Both the position numbers and the translations under genes were made by a program. The notes beneath the pieces were generated by a model that made no database searches, was not told the origin of the DNA, and saw only the letters and a program-made list of their open reading frames with translations. From JAEUOS01 sp040382235 (GTDB lineage Bacteria; Pseudomonadota; Gammaproteobacteria; Burkholderiales; JAEUOS01), in assembly GCA_040382235.1 (NCBI GenBank), contig JBEIFV010000004.1:25071-89070 (forward strand): a stretch of DNA of 64,000 nt. Direction: 5' to 3'. The number at the start of each line of letters is the position of its first letter. Position 1 is the first letter of the stretch. This document shows, piece by piece, positions 44,849 through 53,560 of this stretch.

Positions 44849-46221
44849 CTGTGAGCGCAGCGCCAGTGTCGCCAACGCTGACCGCAGCGGCCCGATCGGT
44901 GCCGCTGCCGATGCTGGTCGGGGCCGGGGTGGCGCTCTATTTCGCCGCACTTTGCGTCACCTACCTGCTAGGGTATTACGGCCACTTTGGCGAGGACATG
45001 TTCATCTGGCTGGTGGTCGTAGGCGGCGCTCATCTGTTCGGAGGTGCAACCCTGGGCAATGTTTCGCCGCTGCTGCCGCGCGTGCGGAGTTGGGCGATGG
45101 TGATGGCTTTCGCAGGCCTGCTGCCGATGATGGGCATGTATTCACCGCAGCAAACCGCGGTGCTGTGGCTGATCGCCATGCAGTCGGCGCGCATGATCGG
45201 GGTGCGCACGCGGCGCGATGTTCACTTCAGCCTGGTGGTTGCATTCCTTGCGCTCTATTTTGCTTCGGGGCATGTCGAAACGGATTGGACCATGAGCTTT
45301 TATGCGGTGCCCTGTGCGCTGGCTATCCTGTTTGTACTGGCCTACGAGAACGCTCATGATTTTCAATCGGCAGGCGATGCGCCTTCGATCTTCGGGCCGC
45401 TGGTGGGCAGCATTGGTTCGGCGCTGGTGATCGGGGTGCTGGCTGCGCTCATCTATTTCGCCATGCCGCGGCCGCCGGGGTTGGGTTTCGGCTTTTTCCC
45501 GGACAACCATGAATATGCCGGCGAATCGCAGCGCCCTGGCGCGGCCAAGGCGCGCAGTGACGATGGCAAGCCAGCCAAAACGGGGGGTGCGTTGCCAAAC
45601 GCTGGTCGCGGCGACGCGGCCCACGGCGGTGGATCGGGTTGGGTGGATCGCGCGCGCCGCATGCTGCGCGAAATGTCGCTGGCGCAGCGCGGCGCTGGCT
45701 TGGCGGATTGGCAGCGCGGCATGATCCGCGGCGCGGTCGGTACTGGCGAGGCGATCGTTGGCGTTGTGTCGAGTCTGTCGGTAACGCTGTACCTGCGGGA
45801 TTTGCTGTGGTTGCTGTTGGCAGCCGCCTCCACCTGGTGGGCGGCTCGCCGGGCTCGTCGGCAACGCATCGCAACGCGCATGCGCGCCTGGGTCGACCGC
45901 CATGTGCTGTCAATTCACTGGCGGCGGCGTGCGATGGCTGAGGCGAGTCCGCGCTATTACCGGGCTGCTGCGCGCCTGCTTTCGCTTTATGGGCTGCAGC
46001 GCCTGCCTGTTGAAGCGGTGTCGGTACATGCGCAGCGGGTGGTTTTGCAACAGCCTGCGCTGGGGCAGTGCCATGCATCGATCGCGCAAGCGCTCGGGCA
46101 TATCTTGTATGGGCCGCACCCTGAGGGCACGGTGGCAGACATCGATCGTGCATACCGCGCCTTGTATGAACGGGCGACTTTGCTCAGCGAGGTGCTGCCC
46201 TATGGCCTGGCGGGAGCCTGA
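44845..46221 (+). CDS. TgpA-like membrane protein lacking the transglutaminase domain
   Basis: Protein of 458 aa with at least six N-terminal helices of the DUF3488 (TgpA N-terminal) type, ending near residue 220 with AMPRPPGLGFGFF, the P-R-P-P-G-L-G turn that precedes the transglutaminase core in TgpA. Instead of the ~200-residue core with its Cys-His-Asp triad, there is a short Gly/Lys-rich linker, a single helix (LRDLLWLLLAAASTWWAARR) and a DUF4129-like C-terminal region (YYRAAARLLSLYGLQRLP). No transglutaminase Cys or His is visible. Starts inside the DUF58 stop (ATGA). Confidence 0.75.
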   Translation: MTVSAAPVSPTLTAAARSVPLPMLVGAGVALYFAALCVTYLLGYYGHFGEDMFIWLVVVGGAHLFGGATLGNVSPLLPRVRSWAMVMAFAGLLPMMGMYSPQQTAVLWLIAMQSARMIGVRTRRDVHFSLVVAFLALYFASGHVETDWTMSFYAVPCALAILFVLAYENAHDFQSAGDAPSIFGPLVGSIGSALVIGVLAALIYFAMPRPPGLGFGFFPDNHEYAGESQRPGAAKARSDDGKPAKTGGALPNAGRGDAAHGGGSGWVDRARRMLREMSLAQRGAGLADWQRGMIRGAVGTGEAIVGVVSSLSVTLYLRDLLWLLLAAASTWWAARRARRQRIATRMRAWVDRHVLSIHWRRRAMAEASPRYYRAAARLLSLYGLQRLPVEAVSVHAQRVVLQQPALGQCHASIAQALGHILYGPHPEGTVADIDRAYRALYERATLLSEVLPYGLAGA

Positions 46222-46227
46222 CCCCTG

Positions 46228-46440
46228 TCACTTGCACAGATAGCCGCTGCCGCCTAAGCGTCCATGATTGAACATTTGCGCGAGGCTGCGCAGCACCGGT
46301 GGCGGCCGATCGGACGGTGCCACCACCCGATCGACGAAATCCGGCCCCTGCAGATGCAGGCCCAGCTTGGGAATGCCCTTGCACACATGGGACAGGAGGC
46401 CTTCGGCTTCGTTGCCCAGGAGCTGGATGATGTCGCTCAT
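46228..46440 (-). pseudogene. fbaB: Truncated second copy of fbaB (first 68 codons)
   Basis: The frame from 46440 begins MSDIIQLLGNEAEGLLSHVC and differs from the intact fbaB product at 5 of the first 68 residues. After S-G-Y-L the match stops and the frame ends C-K-stop at 46228. The end of the TgpA-like gene is 7 bp away, so the remainder of the aldolase was lost where that operon's 3' end now lies. The control region upstream is also conserved. Confidence 0.85.
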
Positions 46441-46519
46441 GATCGATTCTTTTCAGGTTCCGGCATCGCGCTGGCGCCGGGAATGTGTCTTCGAAGCATA
46501 GTGCCGCTGCGGCATCCGG

Positions 46520-46539
46520 GTTTGCGGCACATCAAACTT
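46520..46539. promoter_or_regulatory. Second copy of the conserved 20-bp element
   Basis: GTTTGCGGCACATCAAACTT differs at one position from the element at 42291-42310 and lies at a similar distance from the truncated fbaB start. It sits between that start and the intact small gene at 46615, so it could drive either. The TTTG-N8-CAAA symmetry is kept. Confidence 0.5.
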
Positions 46540-46614
46540 TGCCGCCGCCGCGGTGCTAGTCTGAATTCCACGAACCGGTGTTTGCTCCGGACTGAACGAG
46601 GATGGGAGGCTGTC

Positions 46615-46950
46615 ATGATTGGTGGATACGAGGACTTGCGTAACGAAGTGTGCGAAATCCTGGGCCGTGAGGTCACGGAAATCGACATCGACGTCGCGGT
46701 GGTGGCGATCGTGCACGAAGAGGGGCTCACAGCCACCACCGCTCTGGCGGAACTCAACGTGCTGGCGCAAACCGATGAGGGGCGCGCGACGCTGCGCAAC
46801 CTGCTGGCGCACTGGATCATGCATGAGCGCGATCGCAGTGACGGACCGCAGGCGCGCCAGGCGCAATTGGCCCTGACCCATTTGCTCAAGGCGCTGGGTG
46901 GCGAACGGCGTGACGGCGGCTTGCGACGCGACACCGACCGGCGCGGATAG
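46615..46950 (+). CDS. Small hypothetical protein, divergent from the truncated fbaB
   Basis: Protein of 111 aa with ATG at 46615 and GGGAGG 7-8 bp upstream. It begins MIGGYEDLRNEVCEILGREV and is rich in helices and charged residues, ending in Q-A-R-Q-A-Q-L-A-L-T-H-L-L-K-A-L. No signal peptide or membrane segment. Family not recognised. A remnant of a paralogue, the last 21 codons, lies at 42314-42379 beside the intact fbaB, so this gene once existed twice and its divergence from fbaB is ancestral. Confidence 0.6.
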   Translation: MIGGYEDLRNEVCEILGREVTEIDIDVAVVAIVHEEGLTATTALAELNVLAQTDEGRATLRNLLAHWIMHERDRSDGPQARQAQLALTHLLKALGGERRDGGLRRDTDRRG

Positions 46951-47348
46951 CGTGGCTGCTCCGGTACACGCTCCGCGGCCGCGAGCGCTTGCGCGTCAGC
47001 AACAGGCCCCCGTACGACATGGCCCGCTGCGCGTTTGGTAAACGCTGAATCAGTCCCTGGAATGCAGACTATCGAACGGAAGCTCGTTTCAATTTAGGCG
47101 GTTGCAGAAGCGGCGTTCTCAACCTGCGGACTTATTCAGTGTTTCCTTTGACGGTTTTTGAACGAGGCGGCCATCCGGTAAGCGGATTTGCGGTATAAAG
47201 CGCGCCGCGATCGGTTTTTCTGACGATCCAGGCCTTCCTCCCGCACCATTTTCAGGCATCCGCCCGGCCAAAAAATATTTCTTCAAAACCTGGTGGTTGG
47301 CACGCCAAAAGCGGCGTATGCTACTTACATCACTAGGCGAGGTTAATT
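46951..47348. other. Upstream region of the ribonucleotide reductase gene
   Basis: About 400 bp without a recognisable gene. Composition becomes AT-richer towards the end (AAAAAATATTTCTTCAAAA near 47270-47288), and AGGCGAGG 6-7 bp before ATG 47349 is the ribosome site. No cobalamin riboswitch B12-box was found by eye, and no NrdR-box pair could be placed with confidence. Confidence 0.5.
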
Positions 47349-50261
47349 ATGCAAACCATTGAAACAAAAGGATTAATTAATTCTGCGGCTAACCTGGCCG
47401 AGCAGGAGATCTGTGCAGAAGTACTGATCGAGAAGTACGCCAAGGGCACCGAACAGTCGGTGCAGGAAGTCCGAAAACGGGTGGCCCGCGCTTTAGCCAC
47501 AGTGGAGCCTGAGAGCAAACGCTCACATTGGGAAAAACAGTTCCTCTGGGCGCAGGAAAACGGCTTCGTTCCGGCCGGCCGGATCAACTCCGCCGCCGGC
47601 ACCGATTTGACCGCCACGCTGATCAATTGCTTCGTCCAGCCGGTGGGCGACTCCATTACTGAAATGGTGGACGGCCGCCCCGGCATCTATACGGCGCTCT
47701 CGGAAGCCGCGGAGACCATGCGCCGCGGTGGCGGCGTGGGCTACGACTTTTCGTCCATCCGCCCGGTGGGGGCGCATGTGAAGGGCACGAATTCGCGCGC
47801 GTCGGGCCCGGTTTCGTATATGCGGGTGTTCGACCGCTCCTGCGAAACGGTGGAATCGGCCGGCGCCCGGCGTGGCGCGCAAATGGGCGTGCTGCGTTGC
47901 GACCATCCGGACATCGAGAAATTCATCCACGCCAAGGACCGTGGCGACCTCACCAACTTCAACGTCTCGGTGGGCGTGACCGATGCCTTCATGCAGGCGG
48001 TGGTAGCCGATGCCGACGTGGAACTCGCGCACAAGGCCAAGCCTTCCGCCGAGATCATGAAGGCCGGCGCCTACCAGCGCGAGGACGGCCAGTGGGTGTA
48101 CCAGAAGGTACGGGCCCGCGACCTGTGGGACCAGATCATGCGGTCCACCTACGACCATGCCGAGCCGGGGATTCTGTTCCTCGACCGCATGAACAAGGAC
48201 AACAACCTCTATTACTGCGAGACCATCGAAGCCACCAACCCCTGCGCCGAACAGCCGCTGCCGCCCTATGGCTGCTGCTGCCTGGGCTCGATCAACCTGA
48301 CCAAGTTTGTGAAGGATGCGTTTGGCGAGAAGCCGAGCTTCGACTTCGCGGCCTTCGGCAAGGTGGTGGATGTTTCCACCCGAATGCTGGATAACGTGCT
48401 CGATGCGACCCACTGGCCGCTGCCGGCGCAAAAGGCCGAAGCCGATTCCAAGCGCCGCGTGGGCCTGGGGTTCACCGGCCTGGGCGATGCGCTCATCATG
48501 CTGAAGCTGCGCTACGACACCGCCGAAGCGCGCGCCGTGGCCAGCAAGATCACCGAGGCCATGCGTGATCGTTCCTACCTGTACTCGGTGGAACTGGCGC
48601 GCGAACGCGGCGCCTTCGAGCTTTTCAATGCCGACATGTATTTGTCCGGCGGCAACTTCGCTTCCCGTTTGCCCAATGAAGTGAAGGACAAGATCCGCAA
48701 ATACGGCATCCGCAATTCGCACCTGCTTTCCATCGCGCCCACCGGCACGATCAGCCTGGCGTTTGCCGACAACGCGTCCAACGGCATCGAGCCGCCGTTC
48801 TCCTGGACCTACACGCGCAAAAAGCGCATGGCCGACGGCACGCACAAAGAGTACGCCGTGGAAGACTACGCATGGCGCCTTTACAAGCATGTGGGCGGCG
48901 ACATGAGCAAGCTGCCCGAGTACTTCGTGACGGCGCTGGAAATCTCGGCCAGCGCGCATGAGGAAATGGTGGCCGCCGTGGCCCCGGCGATCGACACCTC
49001 GATTTCCAAGACGGTGAACGTGCCGGCCGACTACCCGTATGCGGACTTCGAGGACCTCTACATGAGCGCGTGGAAGTCCGGCCTGAAGGGCCTGGCCACC
49101 TACCGCCCCAACAGCGTGCTGGGTTCGGTGCTGTCGGTCACCAGCGACAAGCCGGCCGACAAGGCCACCAACAAGACTCCGCAAGACGTGGAGATGCTGG
49201 AAGCCAACAAGCGGCTTTCCATCAAGAGCCTGCCGGCCCCCGTGCTGGCCAGCCTGCGCTGGCCCGACCGGCCCACACTGCCCGGCGGCAACAGCGCCTG
49301 GACCTACATGATGAGCCACCCGGGTGGCGAGTTCGGTTTGTTTGTCGGCCACATCGAGGAAGAAGGCCAGGCCTTCCCGTTCGAAGTGTGGGTCAACGGC
49401 GCCGACCAGCCACGTGGCCTGGGTGCATTGGCCAAGACGCTTTCCATGGACATGCGCGCGAATGACCGCGCGTGGTTGAAGCTGAAGCTCGAAGTGCTTT
49501 CCAAGACCCCGGGCGAGAAAAGCTTTCTCATGCCCTTCCCGCCGCACGGCGAGCAGAAACTGATCCCCTCCGTGGCCGCGGGCCTCGCGCAACTGGTGCA
49601 GTGGCGCTGCGACCGCCTGGGCGCGCTCGATGAAAAAGCGCCCGACCTGCTAAGCCCCGAAGGCCGCCCGCACCCGGTGTTGGACGCCATGTTCGCCCTG
49701 AACGAACCGCGCACCGGCACCGACGGCACGCTCTCGTGGACGGTGGACATCGTCAACCCCGCCACCGATGAAGACTTCGTGCTGGGCCTGAAGGAAGTGA
49801 CGCTGCCAGATGGCGTGACCCGCCCGTATTCCATGTGGCTTTCCGGCAACTACCCGCGCGCACTGGATGGCCTCTCACGCATCCTCTCGCTCGACATGCG
49901 CGTGCTGGACCCGGCATGGATCGGCATGAAGCTGCGCAAGCTGCTCAATTACGCCGAGCCGTTGGGCGACTTCATGGCCTTCGTGCCCGGCGAGCGGCGC
50001 CAGCAAACCTGGCCCTCCACCGTGGCCTACCTGGCCCGCCTGATCATCCACCGCTATGCCATGCTGGGCGTGCTGACCGAAGAAGGCTTCCCCACCCGCG
50101 AGATGGGCATCCTCGAAGCGCCGCGCGCGGTTGGCGGCGCCAAGGGCGAAGTGGAAGTGATGCAGGGCAGCCTGTGCACCGAGTGCGGCAACACAACCGT
50201 GATCAAGAAGGATGGGTGTGAGTTTTGTACGGCTTGTGGGGCGGTGGGGGCGTGCGGGTAG
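47349..50261 (+). CDS. nrdJ: Class II (adenosylcobalamin-dependent) ribonucleoside-diphosphate reductase
   Basis: Large enzyme of 970 aa making deoxyribonucleotides without oxygen or a separate radical subunit. The radical-site triad is in ATNPCAEQPLPPYGCCCLGS near residue 297 (Asn, Cys, Glu). The N-terminal ten-helix region has GGGVGYDFSSIRPVGAHVKG, and the VGLGFTGLGDALIMLKLRYD stretch and SIAPTGTISL are family-typical. Residues about 630-900 hold two TSCPD-like repeats. The C-terminus carries four-plus Cys (LCTECGNTTVIKKDGCEFCT), the redox/zinc tail that regenerates the active site. Single-gene unit. Requires B12. Confidence 0.93.
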   Translation: MQTIETKGLINSAANLAEQEICAEVLIEKYAKGTEQSVQEVRKRVARALATVEPESKRSHWEKQFLWAQENGFVPAGRINSAAGTDLTATLINCFVQPVGDSITEMVDGRPGIYTALSEAAETMRRGGGVGYDFSSIRPVGAHVKGTNSRASGPVSYMRVFDRSCETVESAGARRGAQMGVLRCDHPDIEKFIHAKDRGDLTNFNVSVGVTDAFMQAVVADADVELAHKAKPSAEIMKAGAYQREDGQWVYQKVRARDLWDQIMRSTYDHAEPGILFLDRMNKDNNLYYCETIEATNPCAEQPLPPYGCCCLGSINLTKFVKDAFGEKPSFDFAAFGKVVDVSTRMLDNVLDATHWPLPAQKAEADSKRRVGLGFTGLGDALIMLKLRYDTAEARAVASKITEAMRDRSYLYSVELARERGAFELFNADMYLSGGNFASRLPNEVKDKIRKYGIRNSHLLSIAPTGTISLAFADNASNGIEPPFSWTYTRKKRMADGTHKEYAVEDYAWRLYKHVGGDMSKLPEYFVTALEISASAHEEMVAAVAPAIDTSISKTVNVPADYPYADFEDLYMSAWKSGLKGLATYRPNSVLGSVLSVTSDKPADKATNKTPQDVEMLEANKRLSIKSLPAPVLASLRWPDRPTLPGGNSAWTYMMSHPGGEFGLFVGHIEEEGQAFPFEVWVNGADQPRGLGALAKTLSMDMRANDRAWLKLKLEVLSKTPGEKSFLMPFPPHGEQKLIPSVAAGLAQLVQWRCDRLGALDEKAPDLLSPEGRPHPVLDAMFALNEPRTGTDGTLSWTVDIVNPATDEDFVLGLKEVTLPDGVTRPYSMWLSGNYPRALDGLSRILSLDMRVLDPAWIGMKLRKLLNYAEPLGDFMAFVPGERRQQTWPSTVAYLARLIIHRYAMLGVLTEEGFPTREMGILEAPRAVGGAKGEVEVMQGSLCTECGNTTVIKKDGCEFCTACGAVGACG

Positions 50262-50504
50262 GAATAGTTGTGAACAATAGTTTTTGCAAACGGGTGCAAC
50301 TGGTTCTGGCATAGGTTCGCGACGTGTAAGCAAGCGCGCGTGCCAAAAACTAGAGTTGAGTCTTGGTCGAAGAAAGTTCAGACCAATGTCTCGCGACACG
50401 CCAAGAACATAGGTCAGCTCCGGCGTCTCGGCTGGGGGTGATGAACGTTTGGGACTGAGAAACTAGAAACACACAAAGACTCGAACATAGAAGCCGGAGG
50501 TTTC

Positions 50505-51692
50505 TTGATGCGAAGCATTGAATTATTCGCAGGCGCTGGCGGATTAGCGCTAGGCATGTCCCGTGTTGGATTTCGACATGCGGCGGTAGTCGAACGAGAT
50601 CATGATGCTTGCGATACATTTCGGCACAATCAAAAGCTGCACGCCAACGGTGTAGAGCAATGGCCCGTCTTTGAGGCCGACGCCCGAACTTTCGACTACA
50701 CAAGCCTGCAAGGCGACATAGCCGTCGTGTCAGGCGGTCCTCCTTGTCAGCCATTTTCACTTGGAGGAAAGGCGCGAGGCTACATGGACGAGCGAGACAT
50801 GTTTCCTGAAGCGGTGCGCGCCGTGCGGGAATTGCAACCTCAAGCATTTATTTTTGAGAACGTCAAAGGATTACTACGTCAATCATTTACTTCGTATTTC
50901 GAGTACGTGTATCTCCAACTGTCTCATCCGGAATTAACACGTCGTAAGGGGGAGTCATGGGAAGTGCACCGTTCTCGCTTAGAGAGATATCACACCGCTA
51001 ATGCCAAGGCGGCGCGCTACAACGTTGTCTACAGACTTTTGAACGCTGCGGATTTCGGGGTGCCCCAACGACGCGAACGAGTTTTTTTGGTTGGATTCCG
51101 CGCAGATCTAGGTATTGAATGGAATTTTCCCGATCCAACTCATTCTGAAAACGAACTGTTTTTTAATCAGTGGTGCACCGGTGAGTATTGGGATCGTCAT
51201 AAAGTCAGTCGCGGCGCGCGCCCAAACCCCTCCGCGAGAGTCACTTCACGACTGCATGCTGTTCGCGATGGACATCTCCTAGGTGAAATGAAGCCATGGG
51301 CTACTGTTCGAGATGCGATTTCTGACTTGCCCGAACCGGAAACAATTGGTGTTTCGCCTTTGCACAATCATGTACTGAATCCGGGAGCAAGAAGTTATCC
51401 CGGGCATACCGGTAGTCCGATCGACGAGCCAGCAAAAACCCTAAAGGCTGGAGATCATGGCGTTCCTGGCGGGGAAAACATGTTGCTACGGACTGATGGG
51501 ACGGTACGATATTTCACTGTAAGGGAAGCAGCCCGACTTCAAACATTCCCAGATGACTATGTATTTCGCGGCTCGTGGTCCGAAGCCATGCGACAACTAG
51601 GTAATGCAGTTCCGGTCCGCTTGGCGGAAACGGTTGCCGCATCTGTTGCGTCCACGCTGTCCGCTAGAGGCGGTAAGCGCGATGCGGCATAA
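50505..51692 (+). CDS. DNA (cytosine-5) methyltransferase of a type II restriction-modification system
   Basis: Methyltransferase of 395 aa. Motif I ELFAGAGGLALGMS at the N-terminus, motif IV GGPPCQPFS with the catalytic Cys near residue 83, motif VI ENV, motif VIII QRRERVFLVGF near residue 190 and motif X G-N-A-V-P-V near residue 368. The variable region between VIII and IX determines the target. It stands in a visibly AT-richer segment and is followed by three co-directional genes, the last an Eco29kI-type endonuclease, so it probably protects the same site; Eco29kI recognises CCGCGG. GGAGG precedes ATG 50505. Confidence 0.92.
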   Translation: MMRSIELFAGAGGLALGMSRVGFRHAAVVERDHDACDTFRHNQKLHANGVEQWPVFEADARTFDYTSLQGDIAVVSGGPPCQPFSLGGKARGYMDERDMFPEAVRAVRELQPQAFIFENVKGLLRQSFTSYFEYVYLQLSHPELTRRKGESWEVHRSRLERYHTANAKAARYNVVYRLLNAADFGVPQRRERVFLVGFRADLGIEWNFPDPTHSENELFFNQWCTGEYWDRHKVSRGARPNPSARVTSRLHAVRDGHLLGEMKPWATVRDAISDLPEPETIGVSPLHNHVLNPGARSYPGHTGSPIDEPAKTLKAGDHGVPGGENMLLRTDGTVRYFTVREAARLQTFPDDYVFRGSWSEAMRQLGNAVPVRLAETVAASVASTLSARGGKRDAA

Positions 51693-52434
51693 CGACCTAG
51701 TTGTAGGCTCAATAGCGGCGCTCATTGATGCCATTAGGAATCAGGCTATCGCCGGAGAGACGTTTTGGTTCAGAGGGCATTCGCAAGCGGTTTGGCGCCT
51801 TGAGCCGTCGCTGGCAAGAAACGCAGCGCACTTGGCGCGTGAGACGGAAATTATCAAGCGATTCATTCAATTGGCGGTTCCTCATCTGACGGAAGAACAA
51901 CCAAAAACGGACTGGGAATGGATTTTTTTGATGCAGCACCACAGAGTTCCTACACGTCTCCTCGACTGGACGGAGTCGCCGCTAACGGCGCTTTGGTTTG
52001 CGGTTAGTTCAAAAGCGCCGGCAGATATTGCTGCAGATGGAGCTCTATGGTGTCTGTCCCCGCTTGCACTCAACAGAGAGGCGCGCTTCCGCGGACGCTT
52101 GGAAACAGAGCTACCTGGCTTTGGAAAAGATAGCGTTCTTGACAGTTGGTTGCCTGACCGCCAAGACCAGGGGCTTGCGCAGAATCCAGTTGCGGCGACT
52201 GGCCCAAGAAATTCGCGGCGTATGGCCGCACAGCTCGGCAACTTTACGATCTCTGATCGAGGGTCTGGTCCAATTGAAGCGGTCGGCGCAAGTCAACATG
52301 TTTGGCGATTTGTTATTCCTGCGGCATCCAAGCCAGCGATTGCCGAGGAACTTAAGTTGTTGCGCTTTACTGAACTGACCCTCTTCCCAGATTTAGATAG
52401 GGTTGCCGACTTGACGCGGGAGTTGTTGATATGA
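51682..52434 (+). CDS. FRG-domain protein
   Basis: Protein of 250 aa with the FRG (F-R-G motif) signature: FWFRGHSQAVWRLEPSLARN near residue 28 and WIFLMQHHRVPTRLLDWTES-PLTALWFAV near residue 83. FRG domains are found in bacterial proteins of mostly unknown activity, some in or near phage-defence loci. The start overlaps the end of the methyltransferase gene by 11 bp, and its stop overlaps the DUF262 start by 4 bp, so it is translated with both neighbours. Confidence 0.85.
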   Translation: MRHNDLVVGSIAALIDAIRNQAIAGETFWFRGHSQAVWRLEPSLARNAAHLARETEIIKRFIQLAVPHLTEEQPKTDWEWIFLMQHHRVPTRLLDWTESPLTALWFAVSSKAPADIAADGALWCLSPLALNREARFRGRLETELPGFGKDSVLDSWLPDRQDQGLAQNPVAATGPRNSRRMAAQLGNFTISDRGSGPIEAVGASQHVWRFVIPAASKPAIAEELKLLRFTELTLFPDLDRVADLTRELLI

Positions 52435-53513
52435 GGCCATTTCGGACGACGCGAATCAATGAGCCAGACAATAGTGCTTGGCGTTTGTATCGCATGCGAG
52501 ATTTGATTCAAACGGACCCAGACTACCAGCGCTCAAGTGACATTTGGACTGAAGAAAAGAAGCAACTACTGATCGACACAATCCTAAACGGATTTGACGT
52601 ACCTAAGCTCTACTTCCATAAATTCCCTACGCCTCAACTAAAGGGGACTGTCGAGATGGAGTACGCGATCATCGACGGAAAGCAGAGGCTCGAGGCGATT
52701 TGGGGTTACATCGAAGGTAAGTTTGCGTTGTCCAGTGATTTTGATTGTCTCTGGGATCCGTCTATGCAAGCGGCGGGGATGACTTACGCTGATCTTTCGA
52801 AAAATTTTCCAGACTTGAAGACCGCGCTTGATAGTTATCCTCTGACGATAGTTTGCATTGAAACAGCGGACATCGAGATCATCGAGGATATGTTTTCGCG
52901 TCTTAATGAGGCGGTACCTCTAAGCGCTGCTGAAAAGCGAAACGCAAAGGGCGGGCCTGTGCCAGTCGCAATAAAGTCGCTTGTTGCGCACGCTTTTTTT
53001 GACGGCAAATTGCCATTTGGAAATAGTCGATATAGGCACTATGACTTGGCCGCGAAGTTCCTCTTGGCGTCGGAAAAGTGCAAAGTTATTGATACCAAGA
53101 AGCGCTCGCTTGACCGATTTGTCGAGGAATGGGCCGCTAAACTGCAGAGAGATCAACCCCTTCCGTTTTATGCAGATACACACGCCATCCTAGACAGCAT
53201 GGCAGCGGTATTTACAGATCGCGATAGACTCCTGAGGCAGGTCGGCGCCGTCGTTCTTTACTTTCATTTATTCCGATTGGCGCGCGTCGGAGGTTGGATG
53301 GCTGAAATCGAACGCCATAAGTTTGAGCAATTCGAGAAGAGTCGCTCCGAAAACAAGCAGGTCGCCGAGGTGGGTGGTGAGCCAGTCGAATTGGAATTTC
53401 TTGATTTTGATCGGTATGCACAGTCATCAAACGATGCCTACGCGGTGAAGATTCGCATCCAGATTCTGATGAAGCACGTATTTGGCCGCACTGTGACTTT
53501 GGAAGAATTATGA
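52431..53513 (+). CDS. DUF262 (GmrS N-terminal-like) protein
   Basis: Protein of 360 aa with the DUF262 motifs: P-D-Y-Q-R near residue 32, AIIDGKQRLEAIW near residue 80 (the D-G-x-Q-R nucleotide/catalytic motif) and FSRLNEAVPLSAAEKRNAKG near residue 155. No DUF1524 HNH nuclease domain follows, unlike full GmrSD; the C-terminal half is helical and ends NDAYAVKIRIQILMKHVFGR. DUF262 proteins such as GmrSD, BrxU and SspE act in phage defence using NTP hydrolysis. Here it is inserted inside a restriction-modification operon. Confidence 0.83.
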   Translation: MRPFRTTRINEPDNSAWRLYRMRDLIQTDPDYQRSSDIWTEEKKQLLIDTILNGFDVPKLYFHKFPTPQLKGTVEMEYAIIDGKQRLEAIWGYIEGKFALSSDFDCLWDPSMQAAGMTYADLSKNFPDLKTALDSYPLTIVCIETADIEIIEDMFSRLNEAVPLSAAEKRNAKGGPVPVAIKSLVAHAFFDGKLPFGNSRYRHYDLAAKFLLASEKCKVIDTKKRSLDRFVEEWAAKLQRDQPLPFYADTHAILDSMAAVFTDRDRLLRQVGAVVLYFHLFRLARVGGWMAEIERHKFEQFEKSRSENKQVAEVGGEPVELEFLDFDRYAQSSNDAYAVKIRIQILMKHVFGRTVTLEEL

Positions 53514-53560
53514 ACCTACCAATTGACTCGTTTCCTACCGGTAATGTTAGTGGTGCTTGA

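Noticed and set aside
46951..47348. Cobalamin riboswitch upstream of the B12-dependent reductase gene
   Set aside because: No B12-box-like sequence or convincing fold was found by eye.
47523..49592. 689-codon minus-strand open frame inside nrdJ
   Set aside because: Antisense shadow; the plus-strand frame has all ribonucleotide reductase motifs.
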